Below, one piece after another: positions 43,612 through 52,027 of a stretch of 64,000 bases of DNA. The notes beneath the pieces were generated by a model, which saw only the letters and a program-made list of their open reading frames with translations, searched no databases and was not told where the DNA came from. The DNA is from Neisseria mucosa. GTDB lineage: Bacteria; Pseudomonadota; Gammaproteobacteria; Burkholderiales; Neisseriaceae. The translations under genes were made by a program, and so were the position numbers. Numbering within the stretch: the stretch's first letter is position 1; every line of letters starts with the position of its first letter. Location of the stretch: positions 1 to 64,000 of the forward strand of contig NZ_POWX01000001.1 in the NCBI RefSeq assembly GCF_003044445.1, given 5' to 3'.

Positions 43612-43733
43612 AAAGGTCGTCTGAAACCCGTAGCGCGGGCTTTGCCCACGAAATAAATGTGAAAATAAAGACAGTTTCAAATTGTCAGACAACAAGTTTC
43701 GCGGGCAAAGCCCACGCCTTTCAGACGACCTTT
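43612..43733. repeat. nested inverted repeat: DUS plus GCGGGCTTTGCCCACG
   Basis: The outer arms are opposed DUS (about 43612-43626 and 43719-43733). The inner arms are CGCGGGCTTTGCCCACGAAA (43634-43653) against TTTCGCGGGCAAAGCCCACG (43697-43716). The inner arm recurs at 56376-56395, so it is a dispersed repeat. It separates the orphan gene from rsmG. Confidence 0.75.
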
Positions 43734-43775
43734 TTTTCCGCTACCATAACGCCCGACACAACACGGACAAACACC

Positions 43776-44399
43776 ATGACCCCGACACAGCAACTCCAAT
43801 CAGGCATACAGGCATTAGGTTTGGACCTATCCGCAGAACAGCAAACCCTGCTGCTCGCCTATACCGACCTGCTCAAAAAGTGGAACAAGACCTACAACCT
43901 CACCGCCCTGCGCGACGAAGCGCAAATGGTCAGCCACCACCTGCTCGACAGCCTGACCCTGCTCCCCTACCTCCAAGGCGCGCAGACCATGCTGGATGTC
44001 GGCTCTGGCGGCGGACAGCCCGGCATTCCCACCGCCATCTGCCGTCCCGACCTCAACATCACCCTCTTGGACGCCAACACCAAAAAAACCGCCTTCCTGC
44101 AACAAGCCGTCATCGAACTCGGACTCGCCAACGTCCGTGTCGTCAGCGGCCGCGTCGAAGCCGTTCAAGACTTCCAAGCCGACATCATCACCAGCCGCGC
44201 CTTCGCCGAACTCGCCGACTTCGTCAACTGGACGGCACACCTTTTGAAAGACGGCGGCCGCTGGGTCGCCATGAAAGGCGTGTACCCCGAAGAAGAAATC
44301 GCCAAACTCCCCGACACCGTCGCCGTCGAACGCGTCGAAGCCCTCCAAGTCCCCGGTCTGGACGCAGAACGGCATATGGTGGTTTTGAAGAAGGTTTGA
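43776..44399 (+). CDS. rsmG: 16S rRNA (guanine-N7) methyltransferase RsmG
   Basis: A 207-aa SAM-dependent enzyme that methylates G527 of 16S rRNA; loss gives low-level streptomycin resistance in other bacteria. It shows KWNKTYNLTALRD, HHLLDSLTLLPYL, the SAM loop MLDVGSGGGQPGIPTAI and ITSRAFAELADFV. The ATG at 43776 gives the usual length; the open frame runs 88 codons further upstream through the repeat but translates DUS and repeat DNA, so it is not coding. Confidence 0.95.
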   Translation: MTPTQQLQSGIQALGLDLSAEQQTLLLAYTDLLKKWNKTYNLTALRDEAQMVSHHLLDSLTLLPYLQGAQTMLDVGSGGGQPGIPTAICRPDLNITLLDANTKKTAFLQQAVIELGLANVRVVSGRVEAVQDFQADIITSRAFAELADFVNWTAHLLKDGGRWVAMKGVYPEEEIAKLPDTVAVERVEALQVPGLDAERHMVVLKKV

Positions 44400-44408
44400 A
44401 CATGACAC

Positions 44409-44451
44409 AAGGTCGTCTGAAAACCTGAAACAGGGCTTTTCAGACGACCTT
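44409..44451 (+). terminator. DUS inverted-repeat terminator after rsmG
   Basis: Fifteen-base arms (44409-44423 and 44437-44451) begin 10 bases past the rsmG stop. Confidence 0.78.
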
Positions 44452-44503
44452 TGTATGTATGCGGAAGCATAAGCGTGGGCGTTTTGCCATTTCAGTCCAC
44501 TAT

Positions 44504-44535
44504 AAAAAACCGCCCTACTTGCAGGGCGGTTTTTT
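44504..44535. terminator. bidirectional intrinsic terminator
   Basis: AAAAAACCGCCCT pairs with AGGGCGGTTTTTT around a 6-nt loop, with A-run on one side and T-run on the other. It lies 4 bases past the leftward alanine symporter stop and also faces rsmG. Confidence 0.88.
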
Positions 44536-44538
44536 GAT

Positions 44539-45963
44539 TTACCAAATATCGGATTTGATTTTGCGTTTCAAACCCGGATGTTCGGAAAGTTTGAAGACGG
44601 GGTCTTTGCCCATTTTCAGTTTCGCCGTGTAGTCTTTCAGCAGCAGGAAGGCAAGCGGAGAGAGGAGAAGGATGGCGACAAGGTTAATCCATGCCATGAT
44701 GCCCATGGCCATGTCCGCCATATCCCAAACCAGAGGTACTTTGGCAATTGCGCCGAAGTACACCCATGCCAAAACCAGCATACGGAAAACGGCGGTAACC
44801 AGCCAATGGCTCTTGATGAATTGGACGTTGGACTCGGCATAGGCATAGTTGCCGATAACGGTTGAAAAGGCAAACATAAATAGGATGACGGCAAGGAAGC
44901 CCGCGCCCCATTCGCCTACCTGGCTGACGATTGCCGCTTGAGTCAGCGCCGCACCGCTCAAGTCTCCGTAAGGTTGTTGATAGGTCAAGACGATAAAGGC
45001 GGTGCATGAGCAGACGATGATGGTATCGACGAAAACGCCCAGCATTTGAATCATGCCTTGGGAGACGGGGTGCTTCACTTCGGCTGCGGCTGCGGCGTTC
45101 GGCGCGGAACCCATACCCGCCTCATTGGAATACAGGCCGCGTTTGATACCCTGCATCATGGTGGTCGAAATCAGACCGCCGAGGAAACCGCCTGCAGCCG
45201 AATCGAAGTTGAACGCGTTGGAAAAAATCTGACCGAACACGTCAGGAATCAGGGAAATATTGGTAACAATGATGAAGAGTGCTATGACGAGATATAAAAC
45301 CGCCATCAGCGGAACGATGATTTCCGCGGCTTTGGATACGCGGCGGATACCGCCGAAGATAATCGGGGCAGTCAGAATGACTAGAGCGACGCCGACATAG
45401 TGTTGATCCCAGCCCCATGCCGCTTTGGTGGTATCGGCGATGGTATTGGTCTGTACGGCTTCAAATACAAAGCCGAAACAGAAAATCAGGCTCAGGGCGA
45501 ACAAAACGCCCAGCCATTTTTGTCCCAGGCCTTGAGTGATGTAGTAGGCAGGGCCGCCGCGGAAGTGGTGATTGTCGTAGTCCCGGACTTTAAAGAGTTG
45601 AGCCAGTGAAGATTCGACAAACGCCGAACTCATGCCGATTAAGGCGGTTACCCACATCCAGAACACCGCGCCCGGTCCGCCGAGTTTGATGGCAATCGCC
45701 ACGCCGGCGATGTTGCCCACGCCTACACGGCTGGCAAGTCCGGTAACGAAAGCCTGAAACGGCGTAATACCGTGCGGATCATCGCCTTGTTTGCGGCCGC
45801 CGAGCATTTCTTTGATACTGCGTCCGAGCAGGCGGAATTGTACGAAACCGGTGGCAAGTGTGAAGAACAGACCTGCACCCAACAATACATACACCAGCCC
45901 TGCCCACATCGGATCGTTGATTTTCTGAACCCATTGGTGCAGTGATTCGGTAAAATTATCCAT
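44539..45963 (-). CDS. sodium:alanine symporter (AGCS family)
   Basis: A 474-aa membrane protein with about ten to eleven helices. The family signature G-L-A-S-R-V-G-V-G-N-I-A-G-V-A-I-A, the loop RGGPAYYITQGLG and KRGLYSNEAGMGSAPNAAAAAE are all present. AGCS members import alanine or glycine with Na+ (AlsT, DagA, AgcS). AAAGG precedes the ATG. The leader contains a GCC...GGC hairpin with a T-run that overlaps the ribosome binding site. Confidence 0.92.
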   Translation of the reverse strand: MDNFTESLHQWVQKINDPMWAGLVYVLLGAGLFFTLATGFVQFRLLGRSIKEMLGGRKQGDDPHGITPFQAFVTGLASRVGVGNIAGVAIAIKLGGPGAVFWMWVTALIGMSSAFVESSLAQLFKVRDYDNHHFRGGPAYYITQGLGQKWLGVLFALSLIFCFGFVFEAVQTNTIADTTKAAWGWDQHYVGVALVILTAPIIFGGIRRVSKAAEIIVPLMAVLYLVIALFIIVTNISLIPDVFGQIFSNAFNFDSAAGGFLGGLISTTMMQGIKRGLYSNEAGMGSAPNAAAAAEVKHPVSQGMIQMLGVFVDTIIVCSCTAFIVLTYQQPYGDLSGAALTQAAIVSQVGEWGAGFLAVILFMFAFSTVIGNYAYAESNVQFIKSHWLVTAVFRMLVLAWVYFGAIAKVPLVWDMADMAMGIMAWINLVAILLLSPLAFLLLKDYTAKLKMGKDPVFKLSEHPGLKRKIKSDIW

Positions 45964-46118
45964 AAAAAGCCTTTCTAGATACGGCTCTCCGAAGGGATAA
46001 TCCTGTCAAAGTGCCGCAAAGCTGTTTTCAGACGACATCGGGACAACACCCAACGCCAAAACGCGCTATTCTAGCAGACTGTTGACAAACTGAAAAAACT
46101 TTACAGTTTCAGCATTGG

Positions 46119-46160
46119 TATAATCTTGATAAATATCATAGAGTTTCTTTGCATTACACT
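46119..46160 (+). promoter_or_regulatory. FNR-like box within possible small-RNA promoter
   Basis: TTGATAAATATCAT (46126-46139) differs by one base from the FNR consensus TTGAT-N4-ATCAA. A TATAAT (46119-46124) just precedes it and a weak TACACT (46155-46160) follows. About 60 bases downstream is a DUS hairpin, so a short oxygen-regulated RNA on the plus strand is possible. The box could instead act on the leftward symporter gene. Confidence 0.35.
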
Positions 46161-46188
46161 ACACAGGCTCCGATTTGGGCAAGCAAAA

Positions 46189-46228
46189 AAGGTCGTCTGA
46201 AAGCATATTGCAGCTTTCAGACGACCTT
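46189..46228. terminator. DUS inverted-repeat hairpin
   Basis: Sixteen-base arms (46189-46204 and 46213-46228) with an 8-nt loop lie in the spacer between the NlpC/P60 operon end and the symporter leader. Confidence 0.72.
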
Positions 46229-46244
46229 GCTGTTTTACGGTCCA

Positions 46245-46274
46245 TAAAAAACGGCATGGCAAAAGCCATACCGT
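46245..46274 (-). terminator. intrinsic terminator of the NlpC/P60 operon
   Basis: ACGGCATGGC and GCCATACCGT pair with one central mismatch around AAAA. On the minus strand the hairpin is followed by a run of T. It lies 21 bases past the stop of the 72-aa gene. Confidence 0.75.
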
Positions 46275-46294
46275 TGTAGGGAATATATTGTCGA

Positions 46295-46513
46295 CTAAGC
46301 TTTCCGATATGGGTTTTCCACACCTTCAATCAAGGCTTGCAGGTATTCGCGCAACTGTTTTTCACTGCAGCCCATCAGAAGCGCGTCTTCAAATGCGTCT
46401 TGTGCTGCTTGATAAAGCTCGGTCATGTTTTCCGTCATGACTTTCACTTTTTCAGTGCAGGATACGATTTGCCCGTCGTCGTCGTACCATTTTGGCATTT
46501 CAGGCATACTCAC
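46295..46513 (-). CDS. small hypothetical protein, 72 aa
   Basis: A small acidic protein beginning (V/M)SMPEMPKWYDDDGQIVSC, then two likely helices (KVKVMTENMTELYQAAQDAFEDALLM and EKQLREYLQALIEGV). No domain is recognised. It follows the NlpC/P60 gene by 18 bases and is probably in the same transcript. The GTG start at 46513 has AGGAAAG at good spacing; an ATG two codons later (46507) is possible but further from that box. Confidence 0.7.
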   Translation of the reverse strand: MSMPEMPKWYDDDGQIVSCTEKVKVMTENMTELYQAAQDAFEDALLMGCSEKQLREYLQALIEGVENPYRKA

Positions 46514-46531
46514 GTTGTTGCTTTCCTAGAC

Positions 46532-47191
46532 TTAATTGAGAAAACGGGACGGATCGTTTTTCTTCACGCGGCGTGCAAAGGCGTATTTGGCGTTCCAGTA
46601 TTTGTTGCTGAGGCTGGTGATTTCAATGCGTTTGCCGGTACGCGGAGCGTGGATGAAACGATCGTTGCCGATGTAGAGTCCGACATGGGAAATCCTGCCG
46701 CGTCCCATCGTGCGGAAAAATACCATATCGCCCGGCTGTAATTCGCCGCGGGATATGCCGACACCCATTTTTGCCTGTTCGGCGGAGGTACGGGGGAGGT
46801 TCAGCCCCATTGAGCGTCTGAAGATATGCTGCATGAAGCCGCTGCAATCGAAACCGGTAGATGCTGATGTGCCGCCGTAACGGTAGGCAACACCTAAAAG
46901 CCCCATTGCGCTGCCGATGAGTTCGTCGGCACTGTCTGAACTTCTCGATGCACGGACGGGTGCTGCCGAAGCTGAAGGAATGGAATGTACAACGGGAGTT
47001 GCCGCGCGCGCGGGTTGGAAATTTATCTGCGGAGCCTGTGCGGGGGCAGGCTGTTTTGCATCTTCAAATTGGTTTAAAACCTGCTGCCTATTTTTGACGA
47101 ACGAATCGAGATCGTCGGCGTTTGCAAAATGAATGCCGGACAGCATACAGGCCGAAACCAATAGTGCCGCCAGCCTGGATAAGGCTTTCAT
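46532..47191 (-). CDS. NlpC/P60 family cell-wall peptidase
   Basis: A 219-aa exported hydrolase. The signal peptide (about 1-25, AxA-type end FANA) is followed by a Pro/Ala-rich linker (about 45-80) and then the NlpC/P60 domain with the triad C116 (FDCSGF), H169 (ISHVGLYI) and H181 (FIHAP). The family cleaves peptidoglycan stem peptides, usually D-Glu-mesoDAP bonds. There is no lipobox. It is first gene of a two-gene leftward unit and divergent from ubiB. Confidence 0.9.
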   Translation of the reverse strand: MKALSRLAALLVSACMLSGIHFANADDLDSFVKNRQQVLNQFEDAKQPAPAQAPQINFQPARAATPVVHSIPSASAAPVRASRSSDSADELIGSAMGLLGVAYRYGGTSASTGFDCSGFMQHIFRRSMGLNLPRTSAEQAKMGVGISRGELQPGDMVFFRTMGRGRISHVGLYIGNDRFIHAPRTGKRIEITSLSNKYWNAKYAFARRVKKNDPSRFLN

Positions 47192-47361
47192 GTTTGACTG
47201 ATTCCATTTTCAGACGACCTGTCTGCCGCCTGCTATTATGTTATTCTGTATCTGGGATATGCAGGCGATTGTATATAAAAAACAGGATGTTTGGCAAAAA
47301 AGCGTCTGTTATATTGCGTTAAAGCGTTGTTTATAAAAAAATTTGCAAAGACACTCAACCG

Positions 47362-49005
47362 ATGATGATACCCACTCTGCTCGCTATGCGCGACTTTTCC
47401 AGAATGCGCGAAATTATTACCGTACTGACGAAATACGGCTTGGGCAGCTTTGTTCAGCGTATCCGTTTGGGCGCAGCGGGCGGAGACGAAGTGCATCCCG
47501 ACAGCCGTTATATGAGTACGCCGCGACGCTTCCGCAAAGCGTTTGAGGAGCTGGGTCCGACCTTCGTCAAACTCGGTCAGGTATTGTCCACGCGGGTCGA
47601 TATTTTCGGGGCGGAGTGGATTGAAGAGTTCGAACAACTGCAAAGCAACGTCGCGCCGATACCGTCGTCTGAAATCTATACTTTGGTCGAAGCCTATCTG
47701 GGCAAGCCCGTTTCCGAAGTGTTCCGCAGCATAGACCCGAAACCCGCAGGCAGCGCGTCGGTGGCTCAGGTACACCGCGCCGAACTTTTAGACGGAACCG
47801 CCGTCGCCGTCAAAGTCAAACGCCCCGACATCGAGCCGGTCATTCAGGCGGATTTGCGGATTTTGAACCACCTCGCCAGACTAATGGAATCCGAAATCCC
47901 CGAAGTGCGCCGTTACCAGCCCGTATTGATGGTCGCCTATTTTGCCAAGAGTCTGGCGAAAGAAACCGATTTATCGGTGGAGCTGCGCTATATGCAGCGC
48001 TTCGGCCAGACCTTTTCAGACGACCCTTTGGTCCGTATCCCCGCCGTCTATCCCGACATTTCCAACCGGCACATCCTCGTACAAGACTACATCGGCGGCA
48101 CGCTCCTGAAAGACGCCGACCTTGAAACCATGCCCCACACCTTGCGCAGCGGACTTGCCGGACGGATTACCGACACCCTCTTCACCATGATGCTGCGGCA
48201 AGGCTTTTTCCATGCCGACCCCCATCCGGGCAACATCTTCATCAACGACAACGGCGGCATCACCTTCATCGACTTCGGGCTGGTCGGACACCTCGGCAAC
48301 ACCCGCCGCCGCGAAATCCTCAACCTCATCAACGCCCTGACCAACAACGACGCGCTGCTCATCCAATACGTTCTCAGCGACTGGGCGCAGGGCGATTTGC
48401 CCGACGAAAACCTGCTCGGTGCAGACGTTTTAGAAATGCTGCTCAACTACGAACACACCGCCGTCCGCGACCTGCGCGTCAGCCAAGTCATCAACGACAT
48501 CACCTCCATCATGCGCCGCCACGGACTGACCCTGCCTGGCGACCTCGTGATGCTTTTCAAAACCCTCATCACCCTCGAAGGCGTCGTCAAACGGCTCGAC
48601 GGCAGTGTCGAACTGCTCGAACGCGCCAAACCCATCACCGAAGCTGCCGTCAAAGAACAAGCCTCCGCCGCCCACATCGCCCGCAATGCCAAAACCCAAC
48701 TGCGCACCCTGTTGCAAATGGCGGGGTCGCTGCCGCAAGACTTCTTCAGGCTGACCAGAATGCTGCAAAAAGGCAAATTCGGCATCACCCTAGACCTCAA
48801 GCAGTCAGACCGCATCAGCCATCAAATCGACAGCGCCGCCAACCGCCTGACCATGGGCATCGTCACTGCTGCCCTGATTATTGGTTCGTCCATCGTCATG
48901 AGTATAGACACCGGCCCCAAGTTTATCGGCTTCGTCGGCTACCTTATCGCCTTCGCCAACAGCCTGTGGATTATCTGGTCGGTGTGGCGGTCGGGGAAGC
49001 ACTAG
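47362..49005 (+). CDS. ubiB: ubiquinone biosynthesis regulatory kinase-like UbiB
   Basis: A 547-aa member of the atypical ABC1/ADCK/UbiB kinase family needed for ubiquinone synthesis. It shows the family-specific KxGQ motif in VKLGQVLSTR (K70-Q73), the Ala-rich loop PAGSASVAQVHRA, AVKVKRP, the catalytic FFHADPHPGNIF and IDFGLVG. Two membrane segments occupy the C-terminal 50 residues. FSDDPLV and PSSEIY derive from DUS copies. The start is ATGATG at 47362; the second ATG is equally possible. Confidence 0.94.
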   Translation: MMIPTLLAMRDFSRMREIITVLTKYGLGSFVQRIRLGAAGGDEVHPDSRYMSTPRRFRKAFEELGPTFVKLGQVLSTRVDIFGAEWIEEFEQLQSNVAPIPSSEIYTLVEAYLGKPVSEVFRSIDPKPAGSASVAQVHRAELLDGTAVAVKVKRPDIEPVIQADLRILNHLARLMESEIPEVRRYQPVLMVAYFAKSLAKETDLSVELRYMQRFGQTFSDDPLVRIPAVYPDISNRHILVQDYIGGTLLKDADLETMPHTLRSGLAGRITDTLFTMMLRQGFFHADPHPGNIFINDNGGITFIDFGLVGHLGNTRRREILNLINALTNNDALLIQYVLSDWAQGDLPDENLLGADVLEMLLNYEHTAVRDLRVSQVINDITSIMRRHGLTLPGDLVMLFKTLITLEGVVKRLDGSVELLERAKPITEAAVKEQASAAHIARNAKTQLRTLLQMAGSLPQDFFRLTRMLQKGKFGITLDLKQSDRISHQIDSAANRLTMGIVTAALIIGSSIVMSIDTGPKFIGFVGYLIAFANSLWIIWSVWRSGKH

Positions 49006-49046
49006 CTGCACGTTTACTCAGATAATCAATCAGCTCAAAAACAAAC

Positions 49047-49100
49047 AGGTCGTCTGAAAACCAAGGGCGCAGGATTCGCCAAAACGTTTTCAGACGACCT
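49047..49100 (+). terminator. DUS inverted-repeat terminator after ubiB
   Basis: Fifteen-base arms (49047-49061 and 49086-49100) surround a 24-nt loop, 41 bases past the ubiB stop. Confidence 0.7.
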
Positions 49101-49164
49101 TGATTTCCCTGCGGACGCAACCATATAGCCGTCAATCCGTCATCCAGATATAACAGAGGAATTT

Positions 49165-50070
49165 ATGCCGCAAACCCAGATCAACCACGCCGACATCCGC
49201 ACCCGTTTCATCTTCGACGATATGCCCGTTCGCGGTCTGCACGTCCGCCTTGAAAACGTATGGAAACACATCGTCGGACAAAAACACTATCCCGCCGCCA
49301 TCCGCCGCGCCTTGGGCGAACTCCTTGCCGCAGGCGCGCTCCTGTCCGGCAACCTCAAAACCGACGGCACGCTCATCGTCCAAGTTCAAGGGCAAGGTCG
49401 TCTGAAAATGCTCGTCGTCGAAGCCACTTCCGACCAAACCGTCCGCGCCACCGCGCGCTGGGACGAAACCGCCGAAATCAACGACGACGAAAGCCTGACC
49501 GACCTTCTCGGCAGCAACAGCGTCTTCGTCCTCACCCTTCAGCCCAAAGACGCAGAACCTTGGCAGGGCGTCGTCCCGCTCGAAGGCGGCAGCATCGCCC
49601 AAATGCTTATCAACTACACCAAACGCTCCGAACAGCTCGATACCCAAATCGTCCTTGCCTCATCAGACGATGCCTGCGGCGGACTTTTGGTGCAACGCCT
49701 GCCTGAGACAGAACCTGACGCGGCATCATGGGAACACGTCGGCACGCTGGTTCAAACCCTGACTCCCGAAGAACTGACTGGACTGGACGCACAACACGTC
49801 CTCTACCGTCTCTTCCACGAAACCCCTCCGCGCGTCTTCGATCCGGAAAGCATCGAATTCGCCTGCACCTGTTCGCGCGGGAAAGTCAGCGATATGCTGC
49901 TCATGCTGGGCGGCGAAGAAGTCGGCGGCGTGGTCGCCGAACAAGGCAGCATCCAAATCGACTGCGACTTCTGCCATGCCAAATACGTCTTCGACGAAAC
50001 CGATGTCAACGCCCTCTTCGGTGCCGATGTGGTCAACGCCGTCTTAGACGAAGCCAAGCGTCTGCAATAA
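49165..50070 (+). CDS. hslO: redox-regulated chaperone Hsp33
   Basis: A 301-aa chaperone that is activated by oxidation when its zinc is lost. The four C-terminal zinc cysteines are present: C234 and C236 (ACTCSRGK), C267 and C270 (CDFCHAKY). The substrate-binding core has GLHVRLENVWKHI and PLEGGSIAQMLINY. QGQGRLKML near residue 78 is an in-frame DUS. GAGG precedes the ATG. Confidence 0.95.
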   Translation: MPQTQINHADIRTRFIFDDMPVRGLHVRLENVWKHIVGQKHYPAAIRRALGELLAAGALLSGNLKTDGTLIVQVQGQGRLKMLVVEATSDQTVRATARWDETAEINDDESLTDLLGSNSVFVLTLQPKDAEPWQGVVPLEGGSIAQMLINYTKRSEQLDTQIVLASSDDACGGLLVQRLPETEPDAASWEHVGTLVQTLTPEELTGLDAQHVLYRLFHETPPRVFDPESIEFACTCSRGKVSDMLLMLGGEEVGGVVAEQGSIQIDCDFCHAKYVFDETDVNALFGADVVNAVLDEAKRLQ

Positions 50071-50096
50071 ACATCAACGCTTAATATTAATTAAGC

Positions 50097-50137
50097 AAAG
50101 GTCGTCTGAAAACGATTTTAGGTTTCAGACGACCTTT
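50097..50137 (+). terminator. DUS inverted-repeat terminator after hslO
   Basis: Fifteen-base arms (50097-50111 and 50123-50137) lie 26 bases past the hslO stop. Confidence 0.78.
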
Positions 50138-50243
50138 CTTTTATTGATACGGTTCAGGCTTTAGGAGAAACAAGCCCGTAACGTGTGTTTCCCACAAGTC
50201 CGAACCTTATCACCTGCTTTAAAATCAAAGGCAGATGGATACC

Positions 50244-50287
50244 AAAAGGTCGTCTGAAACCAAACATGTGGTTTCAGACGACCTTTT
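50244..50287 (-). terminator. DUS inverted-repeat terminator after mscL
   Basis: Seventeen-base arms (50244-50260 and 50271-50287) lie 24 bases past the leftward mscL stop. It stands back to back with the hslO hairpin, one for each converging gene. Confidence 0.78.
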
Positions 50288-50311
50288 ATTTCAAATCTTC
50301 AAAAGATTAGA

Positions 50312-50755
50312 TTATTTTTTGTTCAAAGAGTCGCGGATTTCGCGCAACAGCAATACTTCTTCGCTAGGCTCTGCAGGTGCTTCTTCGGCAGGTGCTTCGG
50401 CTTTTTTCATGGAGTTCAATGCTTTGATAACGGCAAAAATCGCAGCAGCAATGATCAGGAAGCTGATAACGGAGTTAATGAACAGGCCGAGGTTCAGGGT
50501 AACAGCACCGGCTGCCTGGGCTGCTGCCAAGCTGGCATAGCCGCCTTCCGGAGCAGCTTGCGCGCCGTCTTTCAGGGTAATGAACAGGTTGGAGAAGTCA
50601 ACGCCGCCGATCAACAGACCGATAGGGGGCATGATTACGTCGTCAACCAAAGATTTAACGATGCCGCTGAACGCAGTACCGACGACCATACCGACTGCCA
50701 AGTCGATAACGTTGCCGCGCATAATAAACTGTTTAAATTCTGAAGCAATAGACAT
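50312..50755 (-). CDS. mscL: large-conductance mechanosensitive channel MscL
   Basis: A 147-aa channel opened by membrane tension during osmotic downshock. The first helix GNVIDLAVGMVVGTAFSGIV has the pore glycines, followed by the periplasmic loop and the second helix FLIIAAAIFAVIKAL. The tail EEVLLLREIRDSL is conserved. It is slightly longer than the E. coli protein in the periplasmic loop (GAQAAPEGGYASLAAAQAAG). A strong AGGAGGAC box fixes the start. Confidence 0.96.
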   Translation of the reverse strand: MSIASEFKQFIMRGNVIDLAVGMVVGTAFSGIVKSLVDDVIMPPIGLLIGGVDFSNLFITLKDGAQAAPEGGYASLAAAQAAGAVTLNLGLFINSVISFLIIAAAIFAVIKALNSMKKAEAPAEEAPAEPSEEVLLLREIRDSLNKK

Positions 50756-50944
50756 AAATGTCCTCCTGTATGTTTGTGGATAATAGAGTGAAATTTTTAA
50801 AAAAGCGCATCCGAAGCGACGGACGGACTTTTCCAAACCGGCAGGCATGGTATCGTGTTATTCGTTAAACAAATTTTATAAAAGTTAAAATTTGTTTTTA
50901 TGACAAAATTCCCGAAATATGCCGCCTTTTATATGAAAAAAGAA
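50756..50944. other. mscL upstream region
   Basis: AT-rich sequence that must hold the leftward mscL promoter. No gene is visible. Confidence 0.4.
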
Positions 50945-50991
50945 CCGTCTGAAATAGAAGTGTAACTTTTTTACACCACTTATTCAGACGG
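50945..50991. terminator. terminator after fabI built from CCGTCTGAA copies
   Basis: CCGTCTGAA (50945-50953) faces TTCAGACGG (50983-50991) with an inner AGTGTAA/TTACACCACT stem and A- and T-runs outside. This pair uses the CCGTCTGAA core and not the GTCGTCTGAA core of the other terminators here. Confidence 0.75.
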
Positions 50992-51037
50992 ATTTTTGCG
51001 TAATAAGTTGTCTTTTTCTACGAAATATTACAAATCA

Positions 51038-51826
51038 TTACGCCTCTTCGTCGTTCAGGGCGTTGATGCTGTAACCGCCGTCAACGTAAGTGATTTCGCC
51101 GGTAATGCCTGAAGAAAGTTCGGAGAGCAGAAAGGCGGCAGTGTTGCCCACTTCATCGATGGTTACGTTGCGGCCGAGCGGGTTGTGGGAAGCGACGTGT
51201 CCCAAGAGTTTGCTGAAATCGGCAATGCCGGAAGCAGCGAGGGTTTTGATCGGGCCGGCGGAAATGCCGTTGCAGCGGATGCCTTCTTTGCCCAAGCAGG
51301 CGGCGGTAAAGCGGATGCCTGCTTCGAGGCTGGCTTTTGCCATGCCCATGACGTTGTAGTTCGGAATGGCACGAACCGCGCCCAAGTAGCTCAGGACGAC
51401 GATGGCGGAGTTTCTGCCGCGCATCATCGGACGGGCGGCTTTTGCCAATGCGGGCAGGCTGTATGCGGAAATTTCGTGTGCGGTGTTAAACGCTTCGCGG
51501 CTGATGCTGTCGAGGAAGTCGCCGCTCAAAGCTTCTTTCGGGGCAAACGCGATGGCGTGCACCAAACCGTCGAGGCCGTCCCAATGTTTGCCCAAGTCAA
51601 CGAAAACTTGGTTGATTTCGTCGTCGCTGGCAACGTCGCAGCGGAACACGAGTTCGGAACCCAATTCGGCAGCCATTTTGCGGACGCGCTCTTCCAGTTT
51701 GTCAACAACGTAGGTAAACGCCAAATCCGCGCCTTGTTCGCGGCAGGCTTTGGCAATGCCGTAAGCGATGGAACGCTCGGAAATCATGCCGGTGATCAGG
51801 ATTTTTTTACCTTGCAGAAAACCCAT
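51038..51826 (-). CDS. fabI: enoyl-[acyl-carrier-protein] reductase (NADH) FabI
   Basis: A 262-aa short-chain dehydrogenase that reduces enoyl-ACP in the last step of fatty-acid elongation and is the triclosan target. GKKILITGMISERSIAYGIA binds NADH. The active-site residues Y147, Y157 and K164 lie in SYLGAVRAIPNYNVMGMAK. The ATG at 51826 with AAAGGACA is chosen; the open frame continues 70 codons upstream but translates promoter DNA and DUS. Confidence 0.97.
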   Translation of the reverse strand: MGFLQGKKILITGMISERSIAYGIAKACREQGADLAFTYVVDKLEERVRKMAAELGSELVFRCDVASDDEINQVFVDLGKHWDGLDGLVHAIAFAPKEALSGDFLDSISREAFNTAHEISAYSLPALAKAARPMMRGRNSAIVVLSYLGAVRAIPNYNVMGMAKASLEAGIRFTAACLGKEGIRCNGISAGPIKTLAASGIADFSKLLGHVASHNPLGRNVTIDEVGNTAAFLLSELSSGITGEITYVDGGYSINALNDEEA

Positions 51827-51937
51827 TTTTTGTCCTTTAAAGTGTGGTATTGCGGTTTGATGAAACTGGGCATTATAGCAAACTGGGGCGGTTTCGGTAT
51901 AGAAAACAAGAGATAACCTGTCGTCCTGACAGAAAAA

Positions 51938-51970
51938 GAAGGTCGTCTGAAACCTTTTGAGACGACCTTT
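51938..51970. repeat. imperfect DUS inverted pair between fabI and orn
   Basis: AAGGTCGTCTGAAACC faces TTTTGAGACGACCTTTG. The second copy has GAGACGACC where CAGACGACC is expected, so one DUS is mutated. It lies in the divergent promoter region of fabI and orn. Confidence 0.65.
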
Positions 51971-52027
51971 GCACGTCAAATCCCTTATAATGCTGCCCAT
52001 TGTTTTCAACGGAAAAGGTCGTCTGAA

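Noticed and set aside
43512..43775. N-terminal extension of RsmG
   Set aside because: The 88 extra codons translate DUS and the nested repeat; RsmG of normal length starts at 43776.
45964..46080. glycine riboswitch ahead of the alanine symporter
   Set aside because: AGCS genes often have one, but the conserved glycine aptamer segments were not found; only a short GCC/GGC hairpin is present.
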